DNA from: Lates calcarifer
Taxonomy: Eukaryota > Chordata > Actinopteri > Centropomidae
Reading direction: 5' to 3'
Length of the DNA: 64,000 nucleotides
Assembly (NCBI RefSeq): GCF_001640805.2
Contig: NC_066851.1
Location: 10,809,550 to 10,873,549, forward strand
The notes beneath the pieces are model-generated. The model did not search any database and had not been told where the DNA came from. It saw only the letters and a list, made by a program, of their open reading frames with translations. Positions 24,301-36,154 of the stretch are shown one piece after another (position 1 is the first letter of the stretch; every line of letters starts with the position of its first letter). The position numbers and the translations under genes are program-made.

Positions 24301-27300
24301 GCCACCTGTCGGATGGCTTTCCCCTGAAGCTTCTCCACCCTCTTTGGCTGCCGGTACGAGGCCTGGTCTCCATGCCCCAGCTGACCCACCATCTTGGCTC
24401 CACCTTGGACATTCTGAAGATAAAGTAGAGAAAGTTGCTTGTAGTGTAGCACAAGAACAGCCAGATTCATTCCATCTATTCAAGAGTGATATATAAATAC
24501 TCACAGCCCAAGTGTACAGCTCCTTTTCCACTGTCACCACTGCAAAGTGACTCTCTCCTGCACACACATGCTGGGCACTGCTGCCTCCTTTAAACGAATC
24601 CAGTTTCTGGGGGGTGAACTTCCCTCCCCCCCAGAAGTACACCTCCCTTGAGCGTGTGGTCACCACAGCAACAGGGGTCTCAGTCACTGTGCTCAGCCTG
24701 TGGTATGGCAAGGACAACAAATCAGATATATCCCACAAACTCACACTCAAGGGACAACAGATAGACTTCAACAGTGGAGGATATTAAACAACTTACTTGG
24801 GTTTCTTCATTGCTGAATTCAGCAGGGCAACTCGCTCTTCAAGCTCCCTAACAGAGAAGGAATTGTTATGGGTGTTTTGACTGTGTATTCATGGCATCAA
24901 ACAGAACCTAAAATATAAATCTAAAATATTTTCTCTTTTCGTTCTTTCAGCTAACTTACTGTCGGCAGCAAGAGATGAACGGCTGGTCCAGAATCTGCTC
25001 AGCTGTAGGCCTCTTTGCAGGATCCTGGGACCAAAAAGAACACAGGCACTTAACATTGGTATCCCTCAAAGAGGCCAGCTTTTTAATAAGCATGCAGTAT
25101 CATATCTGGTATCAAACGTTTTTGTTCTGAAACAATTAGACCCCCCCCCCCCCACTCACTTGATCGAGGCACTCATACACCAGCTTGATCAAGGCAGACG
25201 AATAAACATCCGAGTTCACTTCCATCGTCCAGTTGCCCTGGACTATTTTCACACAGAGGTTCAGAGGGTTCTGTATGGACACAAACAGAATGAATTCATT
25301 CTCTGGGAAATCCAATCCAATTTTCTGATTAATGCAAATAATTCAAACAGCTGCAAACCTACCGTTGCATCAAATGTTCTCGTAAGAGTTAAGACTTCAA
25401 AAAGTACACAACCCATTGCCCAGATGTCTGATTTGAAGTTGTACTTAGCTCCCTGGCACAGTTCAGGTGACATGTAATATGGGGTTCCCACACACTGGAT
25501 TTACAGAGGAAGAAAAGGTGCAAAAGCATGATTACTTAAACGTGAATCTCAAGCTGATGCAGAAGGAGCTATGCCATGAAACTGTGTAGTGCTATAACTC
25601 AGATAATAAGTATTGTGTTGACTGTGGATGAACTAAACAACAATTATATCTCAATTTCAAAGTGTTATAGGGAAAGGTGAAGAAACCATGTTTTCCTCTG
25701 GATTTCTGTTGACTGTGCCACTAAATAATATGGCAACAGTCAAAGAAAAAGAGCATGCACAAACTCAGGAACCACATGACCACTACACCAACACAGTAAA
25801 GAGAGTATGTAACCACTGTGCATCATCCAGTGAATATTTACTAAATCATAGCCTCCTGGTTTAAGATGTTGACGGGAAAATCACAACTTACAGTCTCTGC
25901 CATTGAAAACTCAGAGTCTAGCTTCTTTGCGAGGCCATAGTCGCCCAGCTTAATGAGGTCGGTCTTGGTCAGGAAAATGTTCAGAGTTTTAATATCTCTG
26001 CAAGAAAAATGGGGGGGTTTGTTAACAAGAAAATCAAGGTTAGAAACAAAATGGAAAGTCATGCTTTCAATAAGGGAATGAAAACAGGCTGATCTAACCT
26101 GTGTAATATCCCAGCCTTGTGAATGTGGGCCACTGCTGAGGCAATTTGGTACAGGTACCATATGACCACCTGAGGAAACATGTTAAATGTAAGAATATAA
26201 TAGTCTGTAATGTATGAAATAAATTGCCTGACAATGTTGCACTCATACCTCCTCACTGAAAAGTTTCCCCTTCCGCTGGTTGATTTTATCGTACAGATTT
26301 CCTCCTGTGATGACAAGGCTGTTTAACATTCGGTCACAGCTGAACAGCATTCAAACTAATCTTGATCAAATCTTCAGAGTGGACGCAGATACTGTTTTTT
26401 CTTACCGTTGCAATACTCCAACTCAATGAGCAGGGTGTTTTTATCCATGAAGTGATTGAAGTAGGCTATTATGTTGTTGTGCTCCAGGATGGAGAGGATG
26501 CTGATTTCGTTCATGACATCTCTGCGCTCCTTCTCTGAGAGCGAGTTCAGGTCCACCTCTTTCCATACCACCAGAGAGTTGTCCTAGGGAAGCCAAAGAT
26601 GACGTCTCATTCAACAATATTAGTGAGAGTCCCACAATAGGGTGTCCCCAGATGACAGAAAACACACTTGTGTCTCCCTACTGTTATACCTGCCTGCTTA
26701 CAGGACAGAAAGACAAGGAAAATCTTCTTATCTGATATGTAATTAGTTCAAAACATATTCTGAAGGAAGGCGGAGCATGGGAAGGTCTGCGAACCCGTAT
26801 ACAGCAGTATGTGCAGCCAGGATAAAGCACCAAGGCATGGGAAAGTCATTTATCTTGTTTGCCTTCAAGAATTTCTCACAGGGGTATGGAAACAGAGGAA
26901 CAGTGAGCAATTCAGTTAGCCGGACACATACTGTACAGTCAATCACAATCATGCACTTAGAAAAATAAAGATGTAGCACTGCTAATTTGATATTTCTGAT
27001 ATGTGGAATTAGTATGTTTTCGAGGTAAACAGGTGTTCATCCTCTCAGAATGCAATACTCCATGTTTGTCAAAAAAAAAAAAAAAAAATTATGAACCATG
27101 CTGTTGTTGTTACAACGAGGATGAGTGTCTTCACTCTCGGGTTTCAACAACAAAGTTTTCATAAAGGAGAGTGATTGCTGTTTATCATAGTGTGTATCCC
27201 CTGCCTTTTAAAAACAGAAAACTGAGCTGGGACAGCAACCAACTTACCTCTGTTCTTCTGTACAGAGTTGCTTCACCAAACGCCCCCCTCCCGAGGATCC

Positions 27301-27433
27301 GGATAGGAATGTAATGCAACTTTTCCTCCTCGCCATTAAATGTGCCCGACGCTGATCGCTCACTGACCACAGACCCGCCGCCCAAATCTGAATTTAGCGA
27401 GTCGAAATGTCTTTCATAGTCATCCAGTGACAT
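21393..27433 (-). CDS. nek9: NIMA-related kinase 9 (Nek9/Nercc1)
   Basis: Mitotic Ser/Thr kinase that activates Nek6/7 in spindle and centrosome assembly. I resolve 23 phase-consistent coding exons giving 962 residues (human 979). Exon 1 is 27248-27433, exon 2 26406-26583, exon 6 25363-25494, exon 10 24505-24697, exon 17 22724-22891 and the last 21393-21572. Kinase domain about residues 40-300: [10 protein letters not shown] loop, lysine in [40 protein letters not shown]1 repeats about 320-715: [72 protein letters not shown] linker with [11 protein letters not shown] and a coiled coil (about 880-930) follow. The final 59-residue exon shows no KxTQT-type LC8 motif, which human Nek9 has near its end. 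Confidence 0.96.
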
Positions 27434-28199
27434 TTCTGTTTAGGGACTTGTTAGCCAGTGGCAGTGATGGAAATAACCCGAACAGGCCTAACGAGAACTC
27501 TTTCTGAAAGACTCCTACAAAACCATACACACGCCTAACATGTTATCCGTGTCGGCTAGGAAAAAGACCTGTCAACGTACGAGCACAGCCAGATCCCTCA
27601 AGGCCAATTAAAATATACAATGAAAGAAAAACACAACGTAGCAAAATGCGTGCAACTACAGTAGTTGTACCAGTGTCAAGCATGGCACAACAACAATTAG
27701 GACGTTAAGCCAACTTTTTGAATTTTCAGAATAAAACGCCTACCATCGAGCGTGTTGTGGTGTATTTTATGTTGAAATCCAAGATAGCGCATTTCCGGTA
27801 AGGTTTAGCCGTTTGCTTAGCTAACAGTAACGAGAAGAAAGTACAGCGCCGCCTGGCATAATAAAACCCTGAACTGTTGTGGAAATGTTACCCCACTAAA
27901 ACAGTCTGAGTAGGTCTGCACAGCAAATACACAATTACTCGACTGTTTAAAGTTGGTTGGACTCGTCTGACACTCGACTAAGAGACAACAACACACCGAA
28001 AAAAACGTCCATCCTTTCCTGGTACTCAACCCGGAAACTGTCAAATTAAACGGTCTCCTTGTCTACAGGTAGTACGCTTGCTGCACTGAAGCGACTCTAA
28101 ATGAAAAAGGACGGTACATAAGTAGCAAATACAATTTAAGTACCATGAACATAGCTGTCCATATTTATTTTAAAGTGTCAGTTCACAGTTTTTAATTTC

Positions 28200-28342
28200 A
28201 AACCCAGTATTCATAACGGATGTGGTGCAGTGAGACATTAATTTTACAGATGCAGCACTCCTGAACAGGAGGTTGTGATTTGATGGAAATTGCCAAGAAC
28301 AAGGAATGGTTATGTAAAATGCAACCTAACTTGGAAGTATAG
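28200..28342 (+). pseudogene. Relic last exon of a C-type lectin receptor
   Basis: The end of the interval reads like exon 6 of lectin copy 1: TTTGATGGAAATTGCCAAGA is followed, after one frame slip, by EWLCKMQPN, against FDANCQERYEWLCEMQPN in copy 1 (32060-32112). Upstream, CGAVRH and NFTDAAL resemble the preceding part of the exon, with stops. No other exon lies nearby. It marks a former member of the array left of copy 1. Confidence 0.7.
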
Positions 28343-29289
28343 TTGATCATGCCCTTGAGAAAAAGATCTGCCTCAGCTTTCATAAAGTTATTGCTGTAAC
28401 CTTAACTGATTTGTTTTTAAGATAAACAGAGGTAGCCTACAAGATTGGCTGCTTCACTGGTAATGCACTGTAATGCGTGTGTGTGCGCGCGTGTTCTTCA
28501 CAGATACTATCAGTAAATATTTCAGTACATGATAAAACAGCAGATGGCGCTCACATCATACATTCCATTAATGAGGAAATATGTAGAAATAAGTAGTCTA
28601 CAAGCCTCCTGTATATGCACAGCTGAATTAACACAGATTGAGAGAATGACAGATGTGTGCAAAGCTGTCATCAAAACAAGATGTGGCTTTGATAAATGAA
28701 TTAACCAGCCATAAACACGCAGTAACTGTGTGACCTCTTCTACTACATTAAAACAGGCATTTTTCCATCACCCATTTCTGTGCAAAACTATCCACCACAT
28801 TAAAGCTCTAGTGCCCTAGTGATCATATTATGAACAGAGAATGAGATTATGGTGTAGCAGGAAGAGCATCCTGTGTAATCAGTCGCAGATACCTCGAGAG
28901 TGAGTGGTGCTCTGTAGAGATCTAGGTGGTCAGGTTATGGCAGCACACTAAGTTTGCATGAAGCGTTCCTGTGTGATACATTAAGCTGAGGTTAATTCTC
29001 TGCAGATATTGATTCATTCAATACGCAGTTATGGCTCTTGATCTTAAAGTCTTAACAAATCTTAAAGTCTGACAAATGAAATTGTTGGATAGATTCTGTA
29101 AAGCATGGATGGGATTTTTCACATCCAAGTATGTGGGCTATCTTTATGTCATGTATTTAGATAAGTCAACTACTGGAGGCTAATGTCGGCATAAACTCCA
29201 TCATTTTGGACAAAATGAGCATTATGCAATATTTATATATTTGTTGTAGGTCCACAGTAGTCTGAGTTACTCAGTTAAGTAGGTACACA

Positions 29290-29420
29290 CACTCACTCAC
29301 TCTGTCTCCCACACACAGACAGTTTTGTAATATTGACAGAGCAGCTGTCTCACACAGATAAAAGTAACATGCTGGGAAGATTCCTGAGTAAAAACCTGAA
29401 GACCAGAGGGAAATTCAGAG
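29290..29420 (+). promoter_or_regulatory. 5' module of the lectin array, copy A
   Basis: About 130 bases ahead of the copy 1 start codon contain AGTTTTGTAATATTGACAGA, then CAGATAAAAGT (TATA-like), CTGAGTAAAAACCTGAAGA and the start context. The same block recurs at about 33000-33160 (no following exon 1) and 33390-33527 (before copy 2 exon 1). Its position and conservation suggest core promoter plus 5' UTR. Confidence 0.55.
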
Positions 29421-32112
29421 ATGATTTTGGATGGAGACCACAACACAGATGGAAAATTATCACATCAGGACACAAGAAGGAAAGGTTAGCTTGAGTTATC
29501 TAAACTTTACCTCATGATGCTCATTTTAAACTTGGTGCATTAAAATCTATTGTTTGCTTTGAGCTCATGTCAAAGTCTCTGTCTGTTCAGGATCTACACT
29601 GGTTGTGGTGTGTTTAGGACTGTTGAACACTATTCTGCTGCTAACTGCTGTTGTTATTGGGATTTACTGTGAGTACAGAATCACTACTTCACTTATTTAG
29701 AGTCTGGGTTTATATCATTAACTATATTCACCCTTTCTATACCTAGTGATGTGAATTTTTAAATCATATAAGAACATAAACATGTTTTCTGAATATCAGT
29801 CATAAATAAAGAAGAACCTTGAGAGCCTCGAGTATAAAATTTGAATTCTTACGATATATACATATTATTCTCTAATTTCTGTACATAAGTAAAGAGGAGG
29901 CTTTCTTATTTTTGTCAATCACAGGTGGTAAAGTCAGTGAAGAATCTTCTTCCATCCAAGTAAAAGCACAAGCACTCATCATAGAGGTGGAGCAACTTCG
30001 GATAATTCAGAGTGAAGCTATCAAAGCTCTAAAAGAGGCTGAACAAGCATTAAAGAAAGAGCTGAAGATCCATCAGCAGCTTAAACTGCAGTTAGAAAAG
30101 AACAAGACTGTCAATGACGGCCTTCAGAGGCAGATTGAGACACTACGAATGGAGACTGAAACACTGCTCTCCAATTCATCCATTGCCCGTGAGAGGGGTT
30201 ACTGCATACATTTTCCATCCTTTTTGGAGTCGAACCTTTTCTTCTTGTGACGTTACATTTTATTCTTTTAAAAGGGACAAGCTGTGGACGATGCCCCCCA
30301 GGGTGGTTTTTATCATATGGATCCTGCTACTTCCATTCCAGATCAGCATCCAGTCCCCCAAGAAACTGGGCAGACAGCAGAGCGGACTGTATCAGCCGTG
30401 GGGCCGACCTTGCTGTGATTCCTGACTGGGATGAGCAGGTGAGTCCAGCATTCTGTAGGTATAAGGAATAGTAGTGCTGGTAGTTTTTTTTTTTTTTTCT
30501 TGAATGTTTTAATGTGGACCACAAGCTTAGATTTCTGAAAAGTCTCCACAAAGTGTCAGCATGACAGGGTGTAGAAAGTGATCCTCACTGGTTGGTAGGG
30601 ATGGAGCAGATGAGGCAGTTAAGCCACTGTTAGTGCATCATTATCTTATGGAGCTGCAGGTTGGTTTTTTTCATGTTGAGACATTTTCTCACTTTACCAC
30701 TGTAATAAGATGGGGCACTTATCTGTCTTATCTGTTGCTGCCCTTCTTAATGAGTCAGGGTCACAGGTACAGGCACATGTGTACTTTAAAATATTGCATA
30801 TGGCGCAGTAGTGAGTTTTTGACTATTAGTGTCTTTATTAGAACAACATTTAATGTCCTGTATTTTTTGTTTCTGTTGCTTTACCACCAGCCAAAAAGAT
30901 ACACGTGTCTATGTTAATGTCCTCAGTAAAAGATTTGATCAGCTGTCATGAGTATGGCTCAGCTGTCAGAGGAGGAAGACCAATAGCTAAATCTAAGAGA
31001 ATAAAATTCAATTACCAATGAGCCAGAATGCACAATACCAGGAGCCTGGAACTGGCTCACTTCTAAGAACTGCAGCCACAACACCCATACTTTTCCCTAT
31101 ATGTGAAAATATCTGCTTTGAAAAGGTGTCTCATCAATTGCTAACTAGGCCAACAATACATATAATACAGTAAAAGTGTACTTAAGTAACAAATTGTGAT
31201 GTCATTTTACCTCTTTTCATCTAGCTACATCTCTTTGATAAAATGCCAAAACTAGGAGCCACTGAATTGGAACACATGGCAAAGTTTTCGGGGTATTTGG
31301 ATTGGCCTTTCAGATATTCAAACAGAAGGCACCTGGGTGTGGATAAATAATGTGACTCATATGAATCAAGGGTAAGAGCTTTAACACGTACTATGTAGTG
31401 TTGTTGTGTTAAATAAAATAACCATTGGACATTTAAGGAAGTATGCTTCTTTATTTTATTGCTGAGAGTTAGATGAGAACATTGATACCACTGTAGCATC
31501 ACTACAATAAATGTGAAGCTAGAGACAGCAGGTGATCAAATTGAATTAGCATAAAGACTGAAAGCAGGAGAAGCATCAAGTTTGATTCTGCACTTGGCCC
31601 AGACATGAAACAGTTTGTTAAAAAAGTATCTCAGAAAGACCACAACTTGTGTCTTTATAATTATGTTTGTGTACAGACCAAATAGATGTGATCCAATGTC
31701 TTAATCAGGGAGGTTTAGAACTGTAGGTCATGTATGTGGTTTTTTAAAAAGTTTGGACAAAGGGCACCTGGGTGTGGATAAATAATGTGACATGAAATGT
31801 TCCTCCTTCTTCAAGTCTTTATGGTAAGCTAAGGTAACTAACCTCCTGGTTCTAGCTTAATATTTTAGAAACATTTCTGAGTGGTTGTGGTCTTCTCATC
31901 AGCTCTCGGACAAAAAAGCTAAATTTAAATTAAATGTTAATGTGTAACTTGAGTCTTGCTTTAGGTACTGGATATATCGGCAGCCTGACAACTATGGACC
32001 ACAAGGTCAGGACTGTGTAGCACTTATGAATATGAACTCCCCTATGCAGACATGGTTTGATGCAAACTGCCAAGAAAGGTATGAATGGTTATGTGAAATG
32101 CAACCCAACTAG
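29421..32112 (+). pseudogene. C-type lectin receptor copy 1, frameshift in exon 5
   Basis: Type II receptor of the group II (CD209/CLEC4-like) plan. Exons: 29421-29484 (cytoplasmic tail MILDGDHNTDGKLSHQ), 29591-29668 (membrane span, LLNTILLLTAVVIGIY), 29925-30188 (coiled-coil stalk), 30275-30438 (CTLD start, CGRCPPGWFLSYGSCYF), 31225-31371 and 31965-32112. Exon 5 is 147 nt; the phase demands 3n+2, and an extra T in GAATTGG breaks the frame before WNTWQSFRGIWIGLSD. An internal acceptor (AACTAG, exon from 31256) would restore the frame at a cost of 10 residues, giving 277 aa. The sugar site reads QPD rather than EPN, with WFD for WND. It is either a young pseudogene, a gene with a shortened exon, or a sequence error. 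Closest to copy 2. Confidence 0.75.
31762..31793 (+). repeat. Partial duplicate of lectin exon 5 inside intron 5 of copy 1
   Basis: The stretch begins GGGCACCTGGGTGTGGATAA and then continues into AATGTGAC. It repeats the core of exon 5 at 31328-31359, which codes for GTWVWINNVT, about 400 bases downstream of it. No splice sites of its own are obvious. Confidence 0.75.
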
Positions 32113-33240
32113 CTGTGGAGTGACTGGTTTCTTGCCTCCACAAAGAAGATACCTACAAACACACAATCATTCCTTCATGATGAATGAATGAATACATGGA
32201 GTATGCTAACAGCAGTGGTTCATCAACGTAGTTGTGCTTTAGTTGCTTTAGTTGCTTACCTTCTGATTTCAGCTTCATATGTAACTTGCAGATGCTGTAA
32301 GGAAATGGCATTGATTTGTCCTAATGACTTATCATCTAGCACTATCATCAGGTCAAATATTCTGTTTGTCCAGCTCTGTTTATGATTGAACACCTGCTAA
32401 ATTAATGATATTATGTCAATGTTAGCATGCTAACACACATACAATGGTGGTGAACTTTGTTAAACCATTAGATCTGCTAAATGTGTTAGCACTGTAACTG
32501 TGAGGATGTTTGCATTTATCTCAAAACAAATAAAAGGATTAATAAAAGCTGTGGGAAAATGTTTTGTCACTGTATTAGTTTGTTGCACTCTACAGCTGTT
32601 ATTACAGTAAAAAATTATTTTACTCTAAACTAGAGCTTGAACAATAAATAGTCTCTCTTTCAAAGCAGCAGGATGTGAAAATCATTATTTTTACTTTGTA
32701 TACTTGATAATATTGGTTAAAATATTATTTGTGACCCCTGGCTGCCCATTCAAAATCTCCAGCAGGTCACAACTCAGACTTAAAGATGAACAGAATATCA
32801 AATGACCACCCATGTGTGTTAAGTTTATCAAATGAACTTGTCATTAAGTCCATAGATAGGCATTTCATCTGAACATACTGGTTGTGAACCAGTAATAACT
32901 TTAGCTAACAGCAGGTCACTAGAGCATCTAAAATAGCAGAGTGGCAAAAAACTTAAAAGACTTTCAGGAAACAGTTTCACATATGGGACAAAGGACAGCA
33001 GGAACACAAGGAAACCCACACATGCGCAGTTTTGTAATATTGACAGAGCAGCTACAGATAAAATGGCTGATAAATATCCTTGGTGCACAAACAAGTGACA
33101 CACTGAAGATTTCTGTGTAAAAACCTGAAGACCAGAGAGATATCCAGAGATATGAATATCCTTAAAAGCTTAAATAACAGTGACAAAGGTTTTAAGACTT
33201 TGAGGAAAAAATATCTCATAAATGAGAGAGCAGGTAGCAG
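32113..33240 (+). other. Interval between lectin copies 1 and 2
   Basis: AT-rich DNA without an exon. Its right part, about 33000-33160, holds a second copy of the 5' module (AGTTTTGTAATATTGACAGA and AAAACCTGAAGACCAGAGAG) that is not followed by a usable exon 1. It looks like a leftover of another array member. Confidence 0.55.
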
Positions 33241-33400
33241 GTACACAATTCAATTCAATTCAATTCAGTTTTATTTATATAGCGCCATATCACAACAAAA
33301 GTCATCTCAAGGCACTTTTCATATAGAACAGGTCTAGACCATACTCTTTAAAATAGGTATTTACAGAGAGAGACCCAACAAATCCTACACTACTTACACA
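33241..33400. repeat. Dispersed teleost repeat (TTTATATAGCGCC type)
   Basis: It starts with AATTC repeats and runs through TTTTATTTATATAGCGCCAT, TCATCTCAAGGCACTTTTCA and CAGGTCTAGACC to AGAGACCCAACA. I know this string as a high-copy interspersed repeat in many fish genomes; I cannot assign its class. It splits two copies of the lectin 5' module. Confidence 0.75.
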
Positions 33401-33527
33401 CTACCTACTCACTCACTCTGTCTCCACACACAGACAGTTAGTTTTGTAATATTGACAGAGCAGCTGTCTCACACAGATAAAAGTTACACGCTTTGGAGAT
33501 CCCTGAGTAAAAACGTGAAGACCAGAG

Positions 33528-34065
33528 ATGATTTCAGATGAGGACCACAACACAGATGGAATATTATCACATCATGACACAAGAAGAAAAGGTTAGCTTG
33601 AGTTATCTAAACTTTGCGCATTATTATCTATTGTTCGCTTTAAGCTCATATCAAAGTGTCTGTTTGTTCAGGATCTATGTGCGTGGTCAAAGTTTGGTCC
33701 AAGTGTCATCCACTATATCCACTGGTTATTGTGTGTTTAGGACTGTTGAACACTGTTCTGCTCCTAACTGCTATTAACATTATGTAGGGTCAGGTTGGTG
33801 TACACTGTAGCAAAGTCAGGGAAGAATCTGCTCTCCACCAAGTAACAGCACAAGCGCTCATGAAGCAACTTTAGATAATTCAGAGTGAAGCTATCAAAAC
33901 TCAAAAAGACGCTGAACAAGTGTTAGAGCTGAGGAGCAATCAGCAAATCAGCAAAAAGAGTAGAAGAAAACCTTCAGTGACAGCCTTCAGAAGCAGATTG
34001 AGACACTAACAAGTGGAGACTGCAACACTACTGTCCAGTGCAGCTAAAATTCGTGAGAGGCTATT
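33528..34065 (+). pseudogene. C-type lectin receptor copy 2, 5' exons only
   Basis: Exon 1 (33528-33591) is intact and parallels copy 1: MISDEDHNTDGILSHH, ending in phase 1 before GTTAGC. The membrane-span exon (from 33673) reads on through LVIVCLGLLNTVLLLTAI into a stop at 33786 and has lost its donor. A decayed stalk exon follows to about 34065 with deletions and stops. No CTLD exons lie before copy 3 begins. Exon 1, with its promoter module, may nevertheless serve copy 3. Confidence 0.8.
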
Positions 34066-34169
34066 TCAAAATTTTTTTGTGCATTTCGGAGTCAAAACTT
34101 TTCTTGTTTTTCTTCCAGTTTTGACCTTGTAGTGACACTAGATGAAAAGACAGAATATTGAACATTATT

Positions 34170-34400
34170 AAGATTCATCCTGGGGGGGACATGAATATTT
34201 GAACAAAATTTCATGGCCATCTATCCCACAGTTGCTGGTTTATTTAAAACCATAAAGCTCAACCTGCTGGTGACAGGAAAGTGAGGATCACCAAAGTCAT
34301 TTGGATTCATACTTTGGGAACCATGAATAAAAAGTTTTGTGGCAGTCCATCAAACAGTTGCTGAGATGTTTCGTCTCCTGACAAATCAACAATGACCTTT
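34170..34400. repeat. Dispersed fish repeat, also at 42640-42850
   Basis: Both stretches share CACAGTTG, ACCATAAAGCTCAACCTGCTGG (differing by a few bases), GGATTCATCCTGGGG and CAGTTGCTGAGATGTTTC. Strings of this type occur throughout percomorph genomes. The second copy sits in intron 4 of lectin copy 5. Confidence 0.65.
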
Positions 34401-34588
34401 GACCTACCAAAATCTAGTAACTTCATCCTTGAGTCCAAGTTAATGTTTATGCCAGATTTGAATAAATTCACTCAAGGTGTTCCTGCGATATCACAAAAAG
34501 AAACAAAACAAAACAAAACAAAAAATTTGTGATTTGTTGGAAGCTTTAACCTTAATGACTTTTACATTTTCATGGACTGTAATCACAG

Positions 34589-36154
34589 GTGGATCCACTT
34601 GTCCTAACAACCGACTGATTATACTGTGTCTGGGACTGTTGAATGCTGTTTTGCTGATAGTTGCTGTTGTTATTGGGATTAACTGTGAGTATGACAATTG
34701 GCAAAAAGTTTCATTTCCCTCTTTTATATAATTTCACTTACACCAGCTAGCTGAATAAACACTTTTTCTTTGAGTCAAAAAAAGAAGAAGCTGTTGTTTC
34801 AGTTGTTTCAAGACACGATCAGTACAGGACAAGATAATAATATGGAAACATTTGTTCAAATTATTTTCATATGCGGGTAGTCAAATGTCATTAGGTTTAT
34901 CAGAGATTTTCGGGGACTATTTTTATTCTACTTTTTGTAATTTTCAGTGATTTACAAATGGTCTAATCTATTTTTTTTAGCTTGCAGTTCCTGTCCAGTT
35001 CTTGCAGTTCCTGTAATTGTAACAAAACAGTTACAATTTACAGATTAACTGTCAGTTATAGTAAAAAGAGGTTTTTGGCTAAATCACTACACACACACAG
35101 TTTTAGGACAATTGTTTTTCTGAAATTGTGTTTTCACATCTTCAGGTGCCAAAGTCAAAGACAGTTCCCACCAGGTTTCTCACTCAGCTGCAACACAGCT
35201 CATCATTGAGCTGAACTATCTCCGTAGCAACCACAGTGATGTTATTGAGTCTGCAGAACAGGCCAAGAAGGCGTTAGAGAGGGAGGTCAAAAACCATGCA
35301 GAACTAAAGGCGAGAATTAAGCAGCATAGGACCATCAATGACGGTTATCAGAGGAACATTGAGGCACTGCAAGCAGAGAAGTCACTTCTGCAATCTGATA
35401 TATCAGCTTTTGGTGAGACAGAGTTGTATTATAGTTTTTAAAAAATGTTTTTTATTTCATTTATTAAAATAGAAAATCACCTAAAATGACCAGAAATCTT
35501 TTGTCTCTTCCAGAGGGAAGCTGTGGCAGATGCCTCCCTGGATGGACTCTTCACAACTCAACCTGCTATTTCTTTTCTTACTCTGAATCTACTTCTGTCA
35601 AGAAGAACTGGCCAGACAGCAGAGCAGACTGTGTTAGACGTGGAGCTGACCTGGTTGTGATCGATAACCAGGAGGAGCAGGTGAGCTGTAAACAAACAAT
35701 GAGGAGACAAAACATAAAGAATATTTGAATTTTAAAACTGTGGACTGCTTTGTTTGCTCATGCAGGTATTTGTGAGTGACAACATCAAAATTGGCTATAA
35801 TGAATGGACCACCGGACACTGGATCGGTCTCACTGACATAGAGACAGAGGGGACATGGGTCTGGATTAATAATGTCACTGAGGTGGAGGAAAGGTGATGC
35901 ATTATCATTGATTATTTTCACTTTGCTACAATAATTGCCCTGTCATCACTTATTTGTCATGACCAAACAAAGTTAACTTTTTAAAAATGATGTAACTTAG
36001 GTACTGGGCGGATGGAGAACCAAACAACCATGGACCCCGGGGAGAGAACTGCGCCATTACAGTTTACAGACACACCAATCCATGGAAGACCCGGTATGAT
36101 GGAAAGTGCGATGAGCATCAGATATACTGGATGTGTGAAATGCCATCAAGATAA
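34589..36154 (+). CDS. C-type lectin receptor copy 3 (exons 2-6; no own exon 1)
   Basis: Exons 34589-34684 (membrane span, NRLIILCLGLLNAVLLIV), 35146-35412 (coiled-coil stalk), 35514-35680, 35766-35893 and 36001-36154 (CTLD). All are intact and in phase. CTLD landmarks: CGRCLPGWTLHNSTCYFF, NWPDSRADCVRRGADLVVID, HWIGLTDIETEGTWVWINN, EPN (Ca/sugar site), RYD in place of WND, WMCEMPSR. Sequons lie at NST and NVT. It is a near-identical duplicate of copy 4 starting about 60 bases before exon 2, so the copy-4-type exon 1 was not included. Exon 1 of copy 2 (33528-33591) ends in phase 1 and exon 2 here begins in the matching phase. A joined mRNA would encode about 291 residues. Without such splicing this is a 5'-truncated pseudogene. 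Confidence 0.8.

Larger units (their letters stand above)
27434..29420. other. nek9 promoter side and left flank of the lectin array
   Basis: Head-to-head interval. A minus-strand CCGGAAATG (27789-27797), an ETS-type site, lies where the nek9 promoter is expected. Apart from the lectin relic exon at 28.2 kb and the 5' module at 29.3 kb, listed separately, I see nothing coding. A TG/CG microsatellite lies near 28477-28494. Confidence 0.45.
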
